DNA from: Ruegeria conchae
GTDB taxonomy: Bacteria; Pseudomonadota; Alphaproteobacteria; Rhodobacterales; Rhodobacteraceae
Length of the DNA stretch: 64,000 nucleotides
Assembly: GCF_000192475.1 (NCBI RefSeq)
Contig: NZ_AEYW01000007.1
Location: forward strand, 203,142-267,141
Direction: 5' to 3'
The stretch's first letter is position 1. Each line of letters begins with the position of its first letter. The notes beneath the pieces were generated by a model. It was not told where the DNA came from and did not search any database. It worked only from the letters and a program-made list of their open reading frames with translations. Both the position numbers and the translations under genes were made by a program. Of the stretch, positions 26,667-37,283 are shown in pieces.

Positions 26667-27431
26667 GATTTTCCTCCCAATTCCAAATAATTCGTGATCT
26701 CAGTTCCACTGAGCATAACTGGAGTGTTTGCTGCCAGTGGAGCAGCGGGATCAAATTACAAGACAAACCGTTCGTGATTTGTGATATTGCTAATACGTAC
26801 AATTCAGACGGTTGGACCGAAAAAAAACGGCGCCCGAGGGATGGGTGGCACGCGCAGGTTACAGGTTTGGGGTGCATGTGATAGCCGGCAAAGCCCGGAT
26901 TGGATTCGCAACTCGCGCTATCAACTGGACCGGAGGGACGGATCGTTGGCAGCGCGGCTAATTCCGAGTGATGGATACTTTTTAGTTAAGGTGAGCCTCA
27001 ATGCCGCGATTTTTCCTGATAGCTGCAAGCCAGCGTTGAAGTCACTTCCTCAACTGTAAACTCAAGGCCGGAGCGATTTCATTGGTCAAGACAAACAGCA
27101 TGGGGAAGAAGGTCAAAAGACGAGCCCGAAAATCCGCGTAGCACAGGCTATCGGCATTCCTTGGTACGTCGGAAGAAAACATAAAGACACTTAACTTTTT
27201 AACCAATTTCTTCGCGGACCCGGCCGCTGAGATCGTCGGCGCTTAACGACCAACATTCCGCTGGTTGGTCCGATTTGACTGGTCCGAATTTACCTGACAG
27301 CACCGTTTCCTAAATAGTTGGCCAGACAACAGACAATGCCCCTTTGGGCAGCACAAGCCAGTACTTCGGAATGAAAAGTGTTCTTTGCTTCAACGACTTC
27401 AGCTATGTAAAACGGCAGAGGTGGTCTAAGC
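26667..27431. other. Gene-poor stretch of about 765 bp
   Basis: No open frame with coding character or ribosome-binding site was found on either strand. Short in-frame fragments only. It may be eroded sequence of an old insertion or may hold an untranslated element that I cannot identify. Confidence 0.4.
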
Positions 27432-28120
27432 ATGTGTTTCTCATCACAAGCCAGTTTTGTAGCCGGTGCAGCAATCATAGCCTGCAGTGGTCTTACGATA
27501 CGTTTGGCGTTGCAAATGGGCGAACGATTTCTTCCGCTAGCCAGCTTTCCACTTTTCTTTGGGATTCAGCAATTGTCCGAAGGCTTTTTGTGGGTGTCCA
27601 TTGATAACCCGTCGGCGAACCCTTCTTCGGCAGCTGCGTTGACGTTTCTTTTCTTTGCTTATTTTTTTGGCCGTTTTGGGTTCCGCTGTCCGCGGCTTCG
27701 ATCGAAAGTAACCGGCGTCACAGGCTCATATTCCAAGGGATTTGCGGAATTGGTTTCTGCCTTGGCTTGTTGCTTTACTTACCAGTGTTGTTGTCACCAG
27801 AAAACCTAGATATCGGCCTCGTTCATCACTCCATTCAGTATGAAAACATAGAAACGTACCCCTCCGAAATTACGAGGAACTTTGCACGTGTTTTCTACGC
27901 TTTGGTGATCTGCGTTCCGCTTGTAGGATCGAGCGATAAAGGTTTGCGAGGTTTCGGGTATCTAATTGTCGTTTCCGTTGCTTTGGGGTTCTTTTTTGCT
28001 TCTCATGCCTTCACGTCAATCTGGTGCTTCGTTGCGGCAGGTTTGTCTGCCTATATCTACTTCGTTCTAAAGTTTCACTACTGGGAAGTGGACCGCTTAG
28101 GTGGGCCCGCCAAAGGTTGA
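27432..28120 (+). pseudogene. DUF6629-like membrane protein split by a -1 shift at a T7 run
   Basis: The frame starting at 27432 gives MCFSSQASFVAGAAIIACSG, then PLASFPLFFGIQQLSEGFLW, the start typical of DUF6629-like multi-helix membrane proteins. It loses membrane character after YFFGRFGF. If reading slips back one base on the T run at 27662-27668, it continues as WPFWVPLSAASIE and into a hydrophobic C-terminal half ending at 28120 (about 229 residues in all). The run fits the slippery pattern T TTT TTT in the correct frame. It is therefore a pseudogene, a sequencing error in a homopolymer, or a programmed -1 frameshift. A weak AGAGGTGG precedes the ATG. Confidence 0.65.
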
Positions 28121-28175
28121 GGGACATTTTGAAAAATGCGTTTAAGTGCGGGAAGGGGGTTTCGCTGGAAAGCCG

Positions 28176-28200
28176 TCATCCGACAGTTTTTGTCAGATGA
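28176..28200. terminator. Hairpin downstream of the split membrane gene
   Basis: Arms TCATCCGACA and TGTCAGATGA pair at 9 of 10 positions around a 5-base GTTTT loop, 56 bases after the stop at 28120. It may terminate that transcript. The T tract is in the loop, not after the stem, so function is uncertain. Confidence 0.35.
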
Positions 28201-28232
28201 CCGCGTTGAGCTCAAAGCGGAAGTTCACTCGC

Positions 28233-28476
28233 CTAAGGTGAAACGAGTGGTTTTGGACGATTTTGCATTAGCCTGATTCCAAGTAGCAAGGACAAACATC
28301 CAAACGCCAATCCCATTGCGAGGGCATTGGCAACGAAGATACCGCCAAACAGGGATAAAGTTCTCGTCTTTCCCAAAAGTGAACCCAAAGATGACGACAG
28401 GGGAAAAGAAAACTATGTCTAGCCATGTACTAGAGCCTTGCCAATCAATGTCGCCGCTCTTCACTTTTTCCCTCAA
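28233..28476 (-). pseudogene. Small membrane protein, apparently frameshifted
   Basis: The minus-strand frame from 28476 (MREKVKSGDIDWQGSSTWLD, then FFSPVVIFGFTFG) is membrane-like up to about 28375. A +1 change at the GGG near 28372-28374 would continue into KTRTLSLFGGIFVANALAMG and LAFGCLSLLLGIRLMQ, ending at 28233. The unshifted frame instead gives a polar tail. The hydrophobic continuation suggests one original two-helix protein broken by an indel. No family is recognised. The call rests only on hydrophobicity. Confidence 0.35.
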
Positions 28477-28510
28477 GCTGTTCTTCCGATTATAAACCCA
28501 TGATCGAGCA

Positions 28511-28861
28511 CGTTGAGCCGCCGTTTATGCGCTGCACCTCCAGTCTTTCGTTGATGCTGTGCTCTTCGGAGCTGGCGTGCCGGTTGATTTCATCTTGGAT
28601 GAAGCAACCAATGCGCCGCTCAAGTCGCTTATCTCAGCCATGACCGTTATTCGCGGTTATGGCGGCAACTTGCATTTCATCGCGCAGTCGCGGTCCGAGA
28701 TACAGCGGGCCTACTCTGACAAAGAAGCGGCAACGATCGAAGAGAATGCGATCGTGAAGCAGTATTTTGGCTTTAGCTCATTCGAAGAATGCGAGCGAAT
28801 TTCGCGCGCGATCGGTGACCCAAAAGTAACAATCAACATAGTGCCAGAGGGTGAACAATGA
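28511..28861 (+). pseudogene. VirD4/TraG-like coupling protein fragment
   Basis: After an in-frame stop near 28508, the frame reads without a good start codon into VPVDFILDEATNAPLKSLIS, then VIRGYGGNLHFIAQS and NAIVKQYFGFSSFEECERIS. This is the Walker B and C-terminal motor region of type IV coupling proteins (TraG/TraD/VirD4: LDE, IAQS). Only about 110 of the usual 500-plus residues remain. A GTG at 28559 could still start a 100-residue product. It overlaps the next gene by ATGA, so the downstream part keeps its operon order. It marks this stretch as derived from a conjugative element. Confidence 0.65.
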
Positions 28862-29115
28862 CTCCGCGCTTGTTCAAGCCCAGTTATCTTTTGTGGGTCG
28901 GACCCTTGGCAGCGTTGTGGCTGACCTTCCATACGCTCGGATTGCCGCATGTGATTTGGTCATACACTTGGCGAGACAACGGTCATGGCATGAGCCTATC
29001 CGTGCCGCGCATCTATGTGCGCTGTCGCTTCATCGGACCCTATGGTGAATTCGATGTTCCGGCGACAGGTGGCAACTGCGCTTGGGTGCGTTTCTTCCAT
29101 GAGGAGACGCGCTAA
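28858..29115 (+). CDS. Small membrane-anchored protein of a conjugation-type operon
   Basis: An 85-residue protein with one N-terminal hydrophobic segment (SYLLWVGPLAALWLTFHTLG) and a short soluble domain with Cys, Trp and Gly (VYVRCRFIGPYGEF-like region). The start overlaps the coupling-protein stop (ATGA) and its TAA overlaps the following ATG. I do not recognise a family. Position suggests a conjugative-transfer accessory protein. Confidence 0.55.
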   Translation: MTPRLFKPSYLLWVGPLAALWLTFHTLGLPHVIWSYTWRDNGHGMSLSVPRIYVRCRFIGPYGEFDVPATGGNCAWVRFFHEETR

Positions 29116-29429
29116 TGGATTGTCTCTTCGGGCCAATCAACACGCCATTCGAGTTCCAGAATGGAAGCCAATTCCACCCTGGCCAAATTCTTCACGACGT
29201 GGAGAACGGTTTCTTCATCGACATCACCATTGGCAATGTCGGTGTCGCATTTCTCACGGGGCAGCATGATCAAGCAAAAAGGTCTGATCTCTTCCCAGAA
29301 GGTTTCGTAATCCATTGGCTCAAGCCAATCCACAATATCGTTGATGAAGCTGAATTTCATATTGGATTCAGCATAGCAAAATCTGTGATCTGGCCACAAA
29401 TGTCGGCCCGAAACCAAGGGAGACTATGA
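29115..29429 (+). CDS. Hypothetical protein (104 aa), coupled in operon
   Basis: The plus frame begins exactly at the TAATG junction with the preceding gene and ends in an ATGA overlap with the next, a strong operon signature. The product (MDCLFGPINTPFEFQNGSQF...) has no recognised family. An equally protein-like frame, starting KFSFINDIVDWLEPMDYETF, runs antisense at 29112-29360 with higher GC at third positions, so the strand call is uncertain. Confidence 0.45.
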   Translation: MDCLFGPINTPFEFQNGSQFHPGQILHDVENGFFIDITIGNVGVAFLTGQHDQAKRSDLFPEGFVIHWLKPIHNIVDEAEFHIGFSIAKSVIWPQMSARNQGRL

Positions 29430-29920
29430 TGCCAGAGTCATCCAATGAACTTCGTGCTCACTTCAATCCAAAGGGTGAGCTTTATGAGCTGCGCCATCAA
29501 CTAGCCCGCGTCATGAACAACAAGGAATGGAAAACCTATTCCAAAATTGCTGGGGATTTCGATGCCAAACGCCGCTACACCGAACGGGCATTTCAGCTTG
29601 ATCGCAATTTGCGGTTTCAAGAAACCCGCAAGCGCCTGATCGATGAAGCAGGCTCCGTGAAACGCCAGTTCACACCAAAGTTCTTTGGTGCCGATAACTT
29701 CGACAAGAATGACATTAATCGCCGTGCGAAAGCTCAAGTGATCGATGCCCACAAAAAAGACATGGCCCGGATTGATCGCGACGAAACCGAAGTTCTGCGC
29801 ACTATGCTCGAAACCTGCGAGAAACGGGCCTTCAAACGCGAAGAAGTGAAACGGGATTTTCAAAAATCTGTGGACCGCCGATCTGGGTATGAACGACGTC
29901 AACGATCGTGGAGCCGCTAG
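29426..29920 (+). CDS. Charged hypothetical protein, element-associated
   Basis: A 164-residue, very charged, Lys/Arg/Glu-rich protein likely to be largely alpha-helical (for example RIDRDETEVLRTMLETCEKR). It has no membrane segment. It overlaps the preceding frame by ATGA and lies 79 bp before the next gene. No family is recognised. Basic, helical products next to coupling-protein genes are often mobilisation accessory proteins, but this is inference. Confidence 0.55.
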   Translation: MMPESSNELRAHFNPKGELYELRHQLARVMNNKEWKTYSKIAGDFDAKRRYTERAFQLDRNLRFQETRKRLIDEAGSVKRQFTPKFFGADNFDKNDINRRAKAQVIDAHKKDMARIDRDETEVLRTMLETCEKRAFKREEVKRDFQKSVDRRSGYERRQRSWSR

Positions 29921-29999
29921 AAACACATCAATCGCAACTTATGCAGGAAATCACGCTGTAACCCGCTGAAATTAGCCGTTTTTAGGAGTTTATGATAAA

Positions 30000-30364
30000 A
30001 TGAAGTTAGGTGATAAAATGGTTGAAAAACTGAATGACAAAACAGGCTGTGACGGCCTTAAGTTCGAGTTCGACACCTCTACAAAGCCAACCCTATCGGT
30101 GGATGTGGAGCGCTATCAACACTTCCTTGATGAAAGCGACTTGACCGAAGTTCAGAAGGCCGAGTTCCTTCAATCGCTTTGGAATATCATGATGAGTTTT
30201 GTTGAGCTGGGGTTCGGTGTGCATCCGCTTCAGGAAGTCTGTGGAAAAGATGCTGGGACAAGCACTCTATCCACCGATGAATATTCAGATGCGCTAAGCT
30301 TGGAATACCCCCAAGATGACGAGGACGCCCGCGCTAATGAGCGTGAAGGCAGTTTGGAGTTAGA

Positions 30365-30368
<4 letters not shown>
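30000..30368 (+). CDS. Small acidic protein coupled to serine recombinase
   Basis: A 122-residue acidic protein (C-terminal half rich in Asp and Glu). Its stop overlaps the recombinase start (ATGA). AGGAG at about 29983 is some 12 bases from the ATG at 30000. An ATG at 30018 with AGGTGAT before it is an alternative start (116 residues). No family is recognised. The tight coupling suggests an accessory or directionality role for the recombinase. Confidence 0.6.
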
Positions 30369-32056
<1,688 letters not shown>

Positions 32057-32065
32057 AGAAAGACA

Positions 32066-32221
32066 ATGGCAGACAAAAATTCACCCAAAAAACACGGCAA
32101 ATCCGGGGAAACGCGCGAGGACCGTTTGAAGGCGGCTCTGAAGGCGAATATGGCGCGGCGTAAGGCACAGGCGAAAGCGCGGGCAGCGTCCGGGCACAAG
32201 GCCGACAAGGACGAGGGATAA
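32066..32221 (+). CDS. Small basic protein upstream of murA
   Basis: A 51-residue, strongly charged, Lys/Arg/Ala-rich helical protein (MADKNSPKKHGKSGETREDR...). It is short enough to be missed by many gene finders. It sits 6 bp before murA on the same strand. I recall a comparable small frame ahead of murA in other roseobacters, which would support reality. Function unknown. Confidence 0.6.
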   Translation: MADKNSPKKHGKSGETREDRLKAALKANMARRKAQAKARAASGHKADKDEG

Positions 32222-32227
32222 GAGCAG

Positions 32228-33496
32228 ATGGATTCGATTCTGGTGACGGGCAACGGTCCGCTGAGTGGGCAGATTCCCATTGCAGGGGCGAAGAATGCGT
32301 GCCTGACGCTGATGCCTGCGACGTTGCTCAGCAAAGAACCGCTGACGCTGACCAATGCGCCGCGCCTTAGTGACATCAAGACAATGACCGCATTGCTTCA
32401 ATCTCTTGGGGCTGAAGTGTCCGCATTGCAGGATGGGCAGGTGATTGCGATGTCGAGCCACAGCCTGACCAGCCATGTTGCTGATTATGACATCGTTCGT
32501 AAGATGCGCGCTTCGAATCTGGTACTCGGACCGTTGCTTGCGCGGTTTGGGCAGGCGGTTGTCTCGCTGCCTGGTGGCTGTGCGATCGGCGCGCGCCCGA
32601 TGGATTTGCATGTCGAAGGGTTAGAGGCGCTGGGTGCCGAAATCGAATTGAAAGATGGCTATCTACACGCCAAGGCACCCGGTGGTCTGAAAGGTGCCGT
32701 GCACGAAATGCGATTTGCCTCGGTTGGTGCGACTGAGAATATCGTCATGGCTGCCACGCTGGCTAAGGGTACGACAGTACTTAAGAACGCTGCGCGCGAG
32801 CCTGAGATTGTCGATCTGGTGGAATGCCTGCGCAAGATGGGCGCGCAAATTTCCGGTGAGGGTAGTTCGACCATCGAAATTCAAGGTGTCGACCGGCTGC
32901 ACGGTGCCACCCATCAGGTGGTGACCGACCGGATCGAGTTGGGCACTTATATGCTGGCCCCTGCGATCTGCGGAGGCGAGGTCGAGCTGTTAGGTGGCCG
33001 TATGCGGCTGGTTGAGAGTTTTGCTGCCAAGTTGGATGCGGCAGGGGTCAGTGTGGCAGAGACCGACAAAGGCCTGAAAGTGACGCGCAAGAACGGGCGC
33101 GTAAGCTCGGTTGATGTTGTTACCGAACCGTTCCCCGGATTTCCAACCGATTTGCAGGCGCAGATGATGGCGCTGATGTGTACAGCTGAGGGAACTTCGG
33201 TGCTTGAGGAACGCATCTTTGAAAATCGTTTTATGCACGCCCCCGAATTGGTGCGCATGGGTGCGAATATTGAGGTGCATGGTGGCACGGCCACCGTCAC
33301 CGGGGTTGAGCGCTTGAAAGGCGCGCCGGTGATGGCGACCGATCTGCGGGCTTCGGTCTCGTTGATCCTTGCCGGATTGGCGGCGGAAGGTGAAACGGTG
33401 GTCAGCCGGGTCTATCATCTGGATCGCGGATATGAACATGTGGTGCGCAAGCTGGAAGGCGTGGGCGCAAAGATCGAACGGATTAAGGGTCAATGA
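32228..33496 (+). CDS. murA: UDP-N-acetylglucosamine 1-carboxyvinyltransferase MurA
   Basis: A 422-residue cytoplasmic enzyme that transfers enolpyruvate from PEP to UDP-GlcNAc, the first committed step of peptidoglycan synthesis. The substrate Lys-Asn motif GAKNACL is near the N-terminus. The catalytic, fosfomycin-sensitive Cys is in [31 protein letters not shown] follows, and the length is normal. It overlaps the DUF2948 gene by ATGA. The murA-DUF2948-hisD-UPF0262 order is familiar in Rhodobacterales. Confidence 0.97.
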   Translation: MDSILVTGNGPLSGQIPIAGAKNACLTLMPATLLSKEPLTLTNAPRLSDIKTMTALLQSLGAEVSALQDGQVIAMSSHSLTSHVADYDIVRKMRASNLVLGPLLARFGQAVVSLPGGCAIGARPMDLHVEGLEALGAEIELKDGYLHAKAPGGLKGAVHEMRFASVGATENIVMAATLAKGTTVLKNAAREPEIVDLVECLRKMGAQISGEGSSTIEIQGVDRLHGATHQVVTDRIELGTYMLAPAICGGEVELLGGRMRLVESFAAKLDAAGVSVAETDKGLKVTRKNGRVSSVDVVTEPFPGFPTDLQAQMMALMCTAEGTSVLEERIFENRFMHAPELVRMGANIEVHGGTATVTGVERLKGAPVMATDLRASVSLILAGLAAEGETVVSRVYHLDRGYEHVVRKLEGVGAKIERIKGQ

Positions 33497-33969
33497 CAGA
33501 CGCGAGTTTCAAAGACGGCCGTGAGGCACCGCTGAACCTTGGGGCCGAGGATGCCGATGACCTGCAGGTTATCGCGACCCTGACGCAGGACGCGATTTTT
33601 CCGGTCACCGAGATGACATGGCGCCCATCCGAGCGTCGCTTTGCCTTGTTGCTGAATCGCTTTCGGTGGGAAGACAAAGATGCCGCTGCCCGGCGAGGCC
33701 GCGCATTCGAACGAGTGCAGGCAGTATTGGTGTTTGATTCCGTTTTGTCGGTGGCCAGCCAAGGTATCGACCGCAGCGATAAGGATATGATCCTGTCCCT
33801 GTTGTCGGTTGAATTCGAGCCCGCAGAAGATGGCGCCGGTCAGGTGTTGCTGACGCTCGCTGGCGATGGTGCGATACGGCTGTCGGTCGAGGTGATAGAC
33901 GTTACGCTCAAGGACGTTACACGCCCATACATCGCGCCCTCGGGCCAGGCTCCGCAGCACCCTGAGTGA
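33493..33969 (+). CDS. DUF2948 family protein
   Basis: A 158-residue alphaproteobacterial protein of unknown function. The family pattern [19 protein letters not shown], then [13 protein letters not shown] and a later [10 protein letters not shown], is clear. It is encoded between murA and hisD in many Rhodobacterales. It overlaps the GNAT gene start (GTGA). Confidence 0.88.
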   Translation: MTDASFKDGREAPLNLGAEDADDLQVIATLTQDAIFPVTEMTWRPSERRFALLLNRFRWEDKDAAARRGRAFERVQAVLVFDSVLSVASQGIDRSDKDMILSLLSVEFEPAEDGAGQVLLTLAGDGAIRLSVEVIDVTLKDVTRPYIAPSGQAPQHPE

Positions 33970-34487
33970 ACAATAAACGTGGCATCGCTCAGGCGTTTTC
34001 GAACCCATCTGAGGGTCTAGGATTACGACCCGCAACTGTTTTTGATGTGTTCGGCATGAGCCGGACTCTGACCCGTTCGTTCTGCGATCTGTGTCAGGCG
34101 GATCATCGGGATGACCCCATGAAGCTTGCCCTATGGACCGCCAACAAGGATCCGGCTGCGATCCGAGACTGGATCGATGCTGGAGCCTCTCTGTGGGTCG
34201 CGACAAAAAGGGAGGAGGTTGTAGCGGTTGGCGGACTGCGTGCAGAGGGTGAGATTTCATTACTCTATGTCGATCCAGATCACTCTGGGCAACGAATTGG
34301 CGCAACTCTTCTGCATCAGTTGCAGGATGAATTGCGCGCGCAAGGCTGCACAGAGGCGCAATTGCGTGCGACCAAAACCGCGCATGGGTTCTATGTCGCT
34401 CAGGGTTGGCAGGATGCTGGAGACCCCACCGAATGGAACGGCCTTCCGCAATATCCAATGCGCAAATCGCTGCATCCAGTAGGCTAA
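33966..34487 (+). CDS. GNAT-family N-acetyltransferase
   Basis: A 173-residue GNAT protein with a GTG start in a GTGA overlap. The acetyl-CoA loop is SGQRIGATLLHQLQDEL, and the C-terminal beta-bulge region reads HGFYVAQGWQDAG. The first 40 residues could include a short extension before the GNAT fold. The acceptor substrate cannot be predicted. It sits between DUF2948 and hisD, so it is likely co-transcribed with the murA operon. Confidence 0.82.
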   Translation: MNNKRGIAQAFSNPSEGLGLRPATVFDVFGMSRTLTRSFCDLCQADHRDDPMKLALWTANKDPAAIRDWIDAGASLWVATKREEVVAVGGLRAEGEISLLYVDPDHSGQRIGATLLHQLQDELRAQGCTEAQLRATKTAHGFYVAQGWQDAGDPTEWNGLPQYPMRKSLHPVG

Positions 34488-34547
34488 GGGTTGAGGCCAC
34501 GCGGTCCCGGCTATAAGACCCGTTGAAACGCCTTCGGAGTACCCTAC

Positions 34548-35849
34548 ATGCCCGTTTTCCTCGATACGACCGCAGCTGATTTCGAGCCCGCTTTTCAGTC
34601 GCTGCTATCCGCAAAACGCGAGGACAGCCCCGATGTGGACGCGGTCGTGGCACAGATCATCGACGATGTGCGGACCCGAGGCGACGCGGCGGTGATTGAA
34701 CTGACCGCGAAATTCGACCGTCTCGAGCTGACGCCCGAGACCATGGCCTTCTCTGCAGATGAGATCGCTGAAGCCGTCGCGCGGGTTACGCCAGAGGATC
34801 GCGCAGCGCTGGAACTGGCGGCTGACCGCATCAGGGCCTACCACGAAAAACAGATGCCCGAGGGCCATCGGTGGACTGATGAGGCCGGGGCGACGCTCGG
34901 CTGGCGCTGGTCCGCGGTGTCGGCTGCGGGGCTCTATGTGCCGGGAGGACTGGCGTCATACCCCTCATCGGTTCTGATGAACGCAATTCCTGCAAAGGTG
35001 GCTGGCGTGGGCCGGCTGGCGATTGTCGTCCCAACACCTGACGGTCAGGCGAACCCGTTGGTCCTGCTGGCGGCGCAGCTGTCGGGTGTGGATGAAATCT
35101 ATCGTATCGGAGGTGCGCAGGCCGTGGCCGCGCTGGCATATGGCACCGAGACTATTGCGCCGGTCGACAAGATCACCGGGCCGGGCAATGCCTTTGTTGC
35201 GGCTGCCAAACGCCGCGTTTTCGGCAAAGTTGGCATCGATATGATCGCCGGTCCCTCGGAAATTCTGGTCATTGCCGACAGGGACAACGACCCCGACTGG
35301 ATCGCTTTGGACCTGCTCAGCCAGGCCGAACATGACGAATGCGCGCAATCGATTCTTATTACTGACGCCGCCGATTTCGGTGAGGCCGTTGCCCAAGCCG
35401 TCGAGAAACGCCTTGAGACCCTTCAGCGCCGTACCATCGCAGGTGCCAGTTGGCGTGATTTCGGCGCGGTGATTACCGTGCGTGATCTGAATGAGGCCGC
35501 CGCATTGTCCAATCGTATCGCCCCCGAGCATCTGGAACTCTGCGTGTCCGACCCAGAGGCTCTGAGCCAGAAAACCATCCACGCAGGTGCCATCTTCCTC
35601 GGCCAGTATACGCCCGAAGCCATCGGCGACTATGTCGGCGGCCCTAATCATGTGCTGCCAACCGCACGTTCGGCGCGATTCTCGTCAGGACTCAGCGTGA
35701 TGGATTTCCTCAAACGAACCACGCTCAGCCAAATGACGCCCGAGGCTCTCCGCATCATCGGTCCGGCGGCCGAAATGCTTGCGAAGTCGGAAAGCCTTGA
35801 GGCGCACGGATTATCGGTTACGGCACGCCTGAACCGGTTGAACGGTTGA
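34548..35849 (+). CDS. hisD: Histidinol dehydrogenase HisD
   Basis: A 433-residue zinc enzyme that oxidises L-histidinol to L-histidine in two NAD-dependent steps. Diagnostic segments are GLYVPGGLASYPSSVLMNAI, IGGAQAVAALAYGT, GPGNAFVAAAKRRVFG, IAGPSEILVIAD and the late VGGPNHVLPTARSARFSSGL. Length and order are normal. It stands 60 bp after the GNAT gene. Confidence 0.97.
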   Translation: MPVFLDTTAADFEPAFQSLLSAKREDSPDVDAVVAQIIDDVRTRGDAAVIELTAKFDRLELTPETMAFSADEIAEAVARVTPEDRAALELAADRIRAYHEKQMPEGHRWTDEAGATLGWRWSAVSAAGLYVPGGLASYPSSVLMNAIPAKVAGVGRLAIVVPTPDGQANPLVLLAAQLSGVDEIYRIGGAQAVAALAYGTETIAPVDKITGPGNAFVAAAKRRVFGKVGIDMIAGPSEILVIADRDNDPDWIALDLLSQAEHDECAQSILITDAADFGEAVAQAVEKRLETLQRRTIAGASWRDFGAVITVRDLNEAAALSNRIAPEHLELCVSDPEALSQKTIHAGAIFLGQYTPEAIGDYVGGPNHVLPTARSARFSSGLSVMDFLKRTTLSQMTPEALRIIGPAAEMLAKSESLEAHGLSVTARLNRLNG

Positions 35850-35946
35850 TGAGACGCAATGACTTGAGGCGATGCCACTTCTGTGCGTTGCCCATTGAAA
35901 TCCGTTGTTATAGGTCTGTGCAGACGTAAGGATTGTGACTGTTAAG

Positions 35947-36426
35947 ATGACCCGTATCTCACATATCGAACTGGATGACCGGAACCTACCCCCGCCGACC
36001 CCCGAAATCGAGCAGGAGCGCAAGGTCGCCATCTATGATCTGCTTGAGGAGAATTCATTCACCCTTCCTTCGCGCGACGACCGGGCAACCCCGGACGGGC
36101 CATACCACTTGCAACTGTCAATCCGCGACAAACGTCTGGTATTCGACATTGCAACCGAGGCGAGCGAGAAGGCGGCTGAGTTTCATCTGTCGCTGGGGCC
36201 GTTCCGCCAAGTGGTCAAAGACTACTTCCAGATTTGCGAGAGCTATTTCAACGCGGTGAAGAACCTTCCGCCCAGCCAAATCGAAACCATCGATATGGCC
36301 CGGCGCGGTATCCACAACGAAGGTAGCCGCGTGCTACAGGAACGGCTGGAAGGCAAAGCCGATATCGACACCGACACCGCCCGCCGCCTGTTCACGCTAA
36401 TCTGCGTGCTGCATTTCGGAGGCTGA
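35947..36426 (+). CDS. UPF0262 family protein
   Basis: A 159-residue alphaproteobacterial protein of unknown function. ISHIELDDRNLPPPTPEIEQ and ERKVAIYDLLEENSF are the family start. A GTG at 35935 is in frame, but the ATG at 35947 matches the family N-terminus better. It precedes a low-molecular-weight phosphatase gene by 3 bp, an arrangement common in this order. Confidence 0.9.
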   Translation: MTRISHIELDDRNLPPPTPEIEQERKVAIYDLLEENSFTLPSRDDRATPDGPYHLQLSIRDKRLVFDIATEASEKAAEFHLSLGPFRQVVKDYFQICESYFNAVKNLPPSQIETIDMARRGIHNEGSRVLQERLEGKADIDTDTARRLFTLICVLHFGG

Positions 36427-36429
36427 CGG

Positions 36430-36882
36430 GTGACGTCTCTGCCGCAGTCCATTCTGTTCTGTTGCGACCACAATTCGGTTCGGTCCCCCATGGCCGAAGG
36501 CATCATGAAGAAATTTTATGGGACAGGCACCTATGTGCAATCTGCGGGTGTCCACGGTGATCTTGATATCGACGGCTTTTGCATAGCTGTCTGTCAGGAG
36601 ATCGAAGTCGAGTTGTCCCGCCACCGTTCGCGATCATTCGACGAGATGGAGGAATGGGGCGACGATCTCAGCTCGTTTGATCTGATTGTGGCCCTATCGC
36701 CAGCCAGCCAGAGAAAGGCGCTGGAACTGACCCGGTTTTTTCACCTCGATGTCGATTATTGGCCAATTATGGACCCTACCGGATTAGGCGAATCCCGCGA
36801 GGAAAAGCTACGTCACTATCGACAGACCCGCGATCAGATCATCTCGCATCTGAAAGACCGCTGGGGCGAACCTACGGAGTGA
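36430..36882 (+). CDS. Low-molecular-weight protein-tyrosine-phosphatase family protein
   Basis: A 150-residue protein with a GTG start. The P-loop CDHNSVRSPMAEG gives CX5R, and the general-acid Asp lies in IMDPTG, as in LMW-PTP and arsenate-reductase-like proteins. ArsC-type thioredoxin-linked activity would need further Cys residues. Two others are present (CIAVC), but their spacing does not match ArsC closely. It sits directly after UPF0262. Confidence 0.88.
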   Translation: MTSLPQSILFCCDHNSVRSPMAEGIMKKFYGTGTYVQSAGVHGDLDIDGFCIAVCQEIEVELSRHRSRSFDEMEEWGDDLSSFDLIVALSPASQRKALELTRFFHLDVDYWPIMDPTGLGESREEKLRHYRQTRDQIISHLKDRWGEPTE

Positions 36883-36884
36883 CC

Positions 36885-37283
36885 ATGAACCCGACTGTAA
36901 AAACCTATTTTGATGCCTTCAATGCGGGTGATGTGGAAGGCATGTTGGCCTGCCTCTCCGATGACGTGGCCCATCATGTGAACGAAGGTCAGATACGCGT
37001 CGGCAAAGAGAAATTTGCCGCATTCTGCGCCCATATGAATCGTTGCTACCACGAGAACCTGACCGATATCGTGATCTTCGAGGCCGAGCACGGCGCCCGC
37101 GCCGCCGCCGAGTTTATCGTTAACGGCACCTATCTGGAAACCGATGAGGGGTTGCCTGAGGCGCATGGCCAGACCTATCGCCTGCCTGCGGGTTCGTTCT
37201 TTGACCTCAGGGATGGCAAGATCACTCGCGTGACGACCTACTACAATCTTGCTGACTGGACCAAACAGGTTGCAAATGGCTGA
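36885..37283 (+). CDS. SnoaL/NTF2-like protein
   Basis: A 132-residue alpha+beta-barrel protein of the NTF2-like superfamily (KTYFDAFNAGDVEGMLACLS start, then FFDLRDGKITRVTTYYNLAD). Members include ketosteroid isomerase-like enzymes and many of unknown role. The frame is open back to 36759 within the phosphatase gene. The ATG at 36885 follows the phosphatase stop by 2 bp and matches the family start. Confidence 0.85.
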   Translation: MNPTVKTYFDAFNAGDVEGMLACLSDDVAHHVNEGQIRVGKEKFAAFCAHMNRCYHENLTDIVIFEAEHGARAAAEFIVNGTYLETDEGLPEAHGQTYRLPAGSFFDLRDGKITRVTTYYNLADWTKQVANG

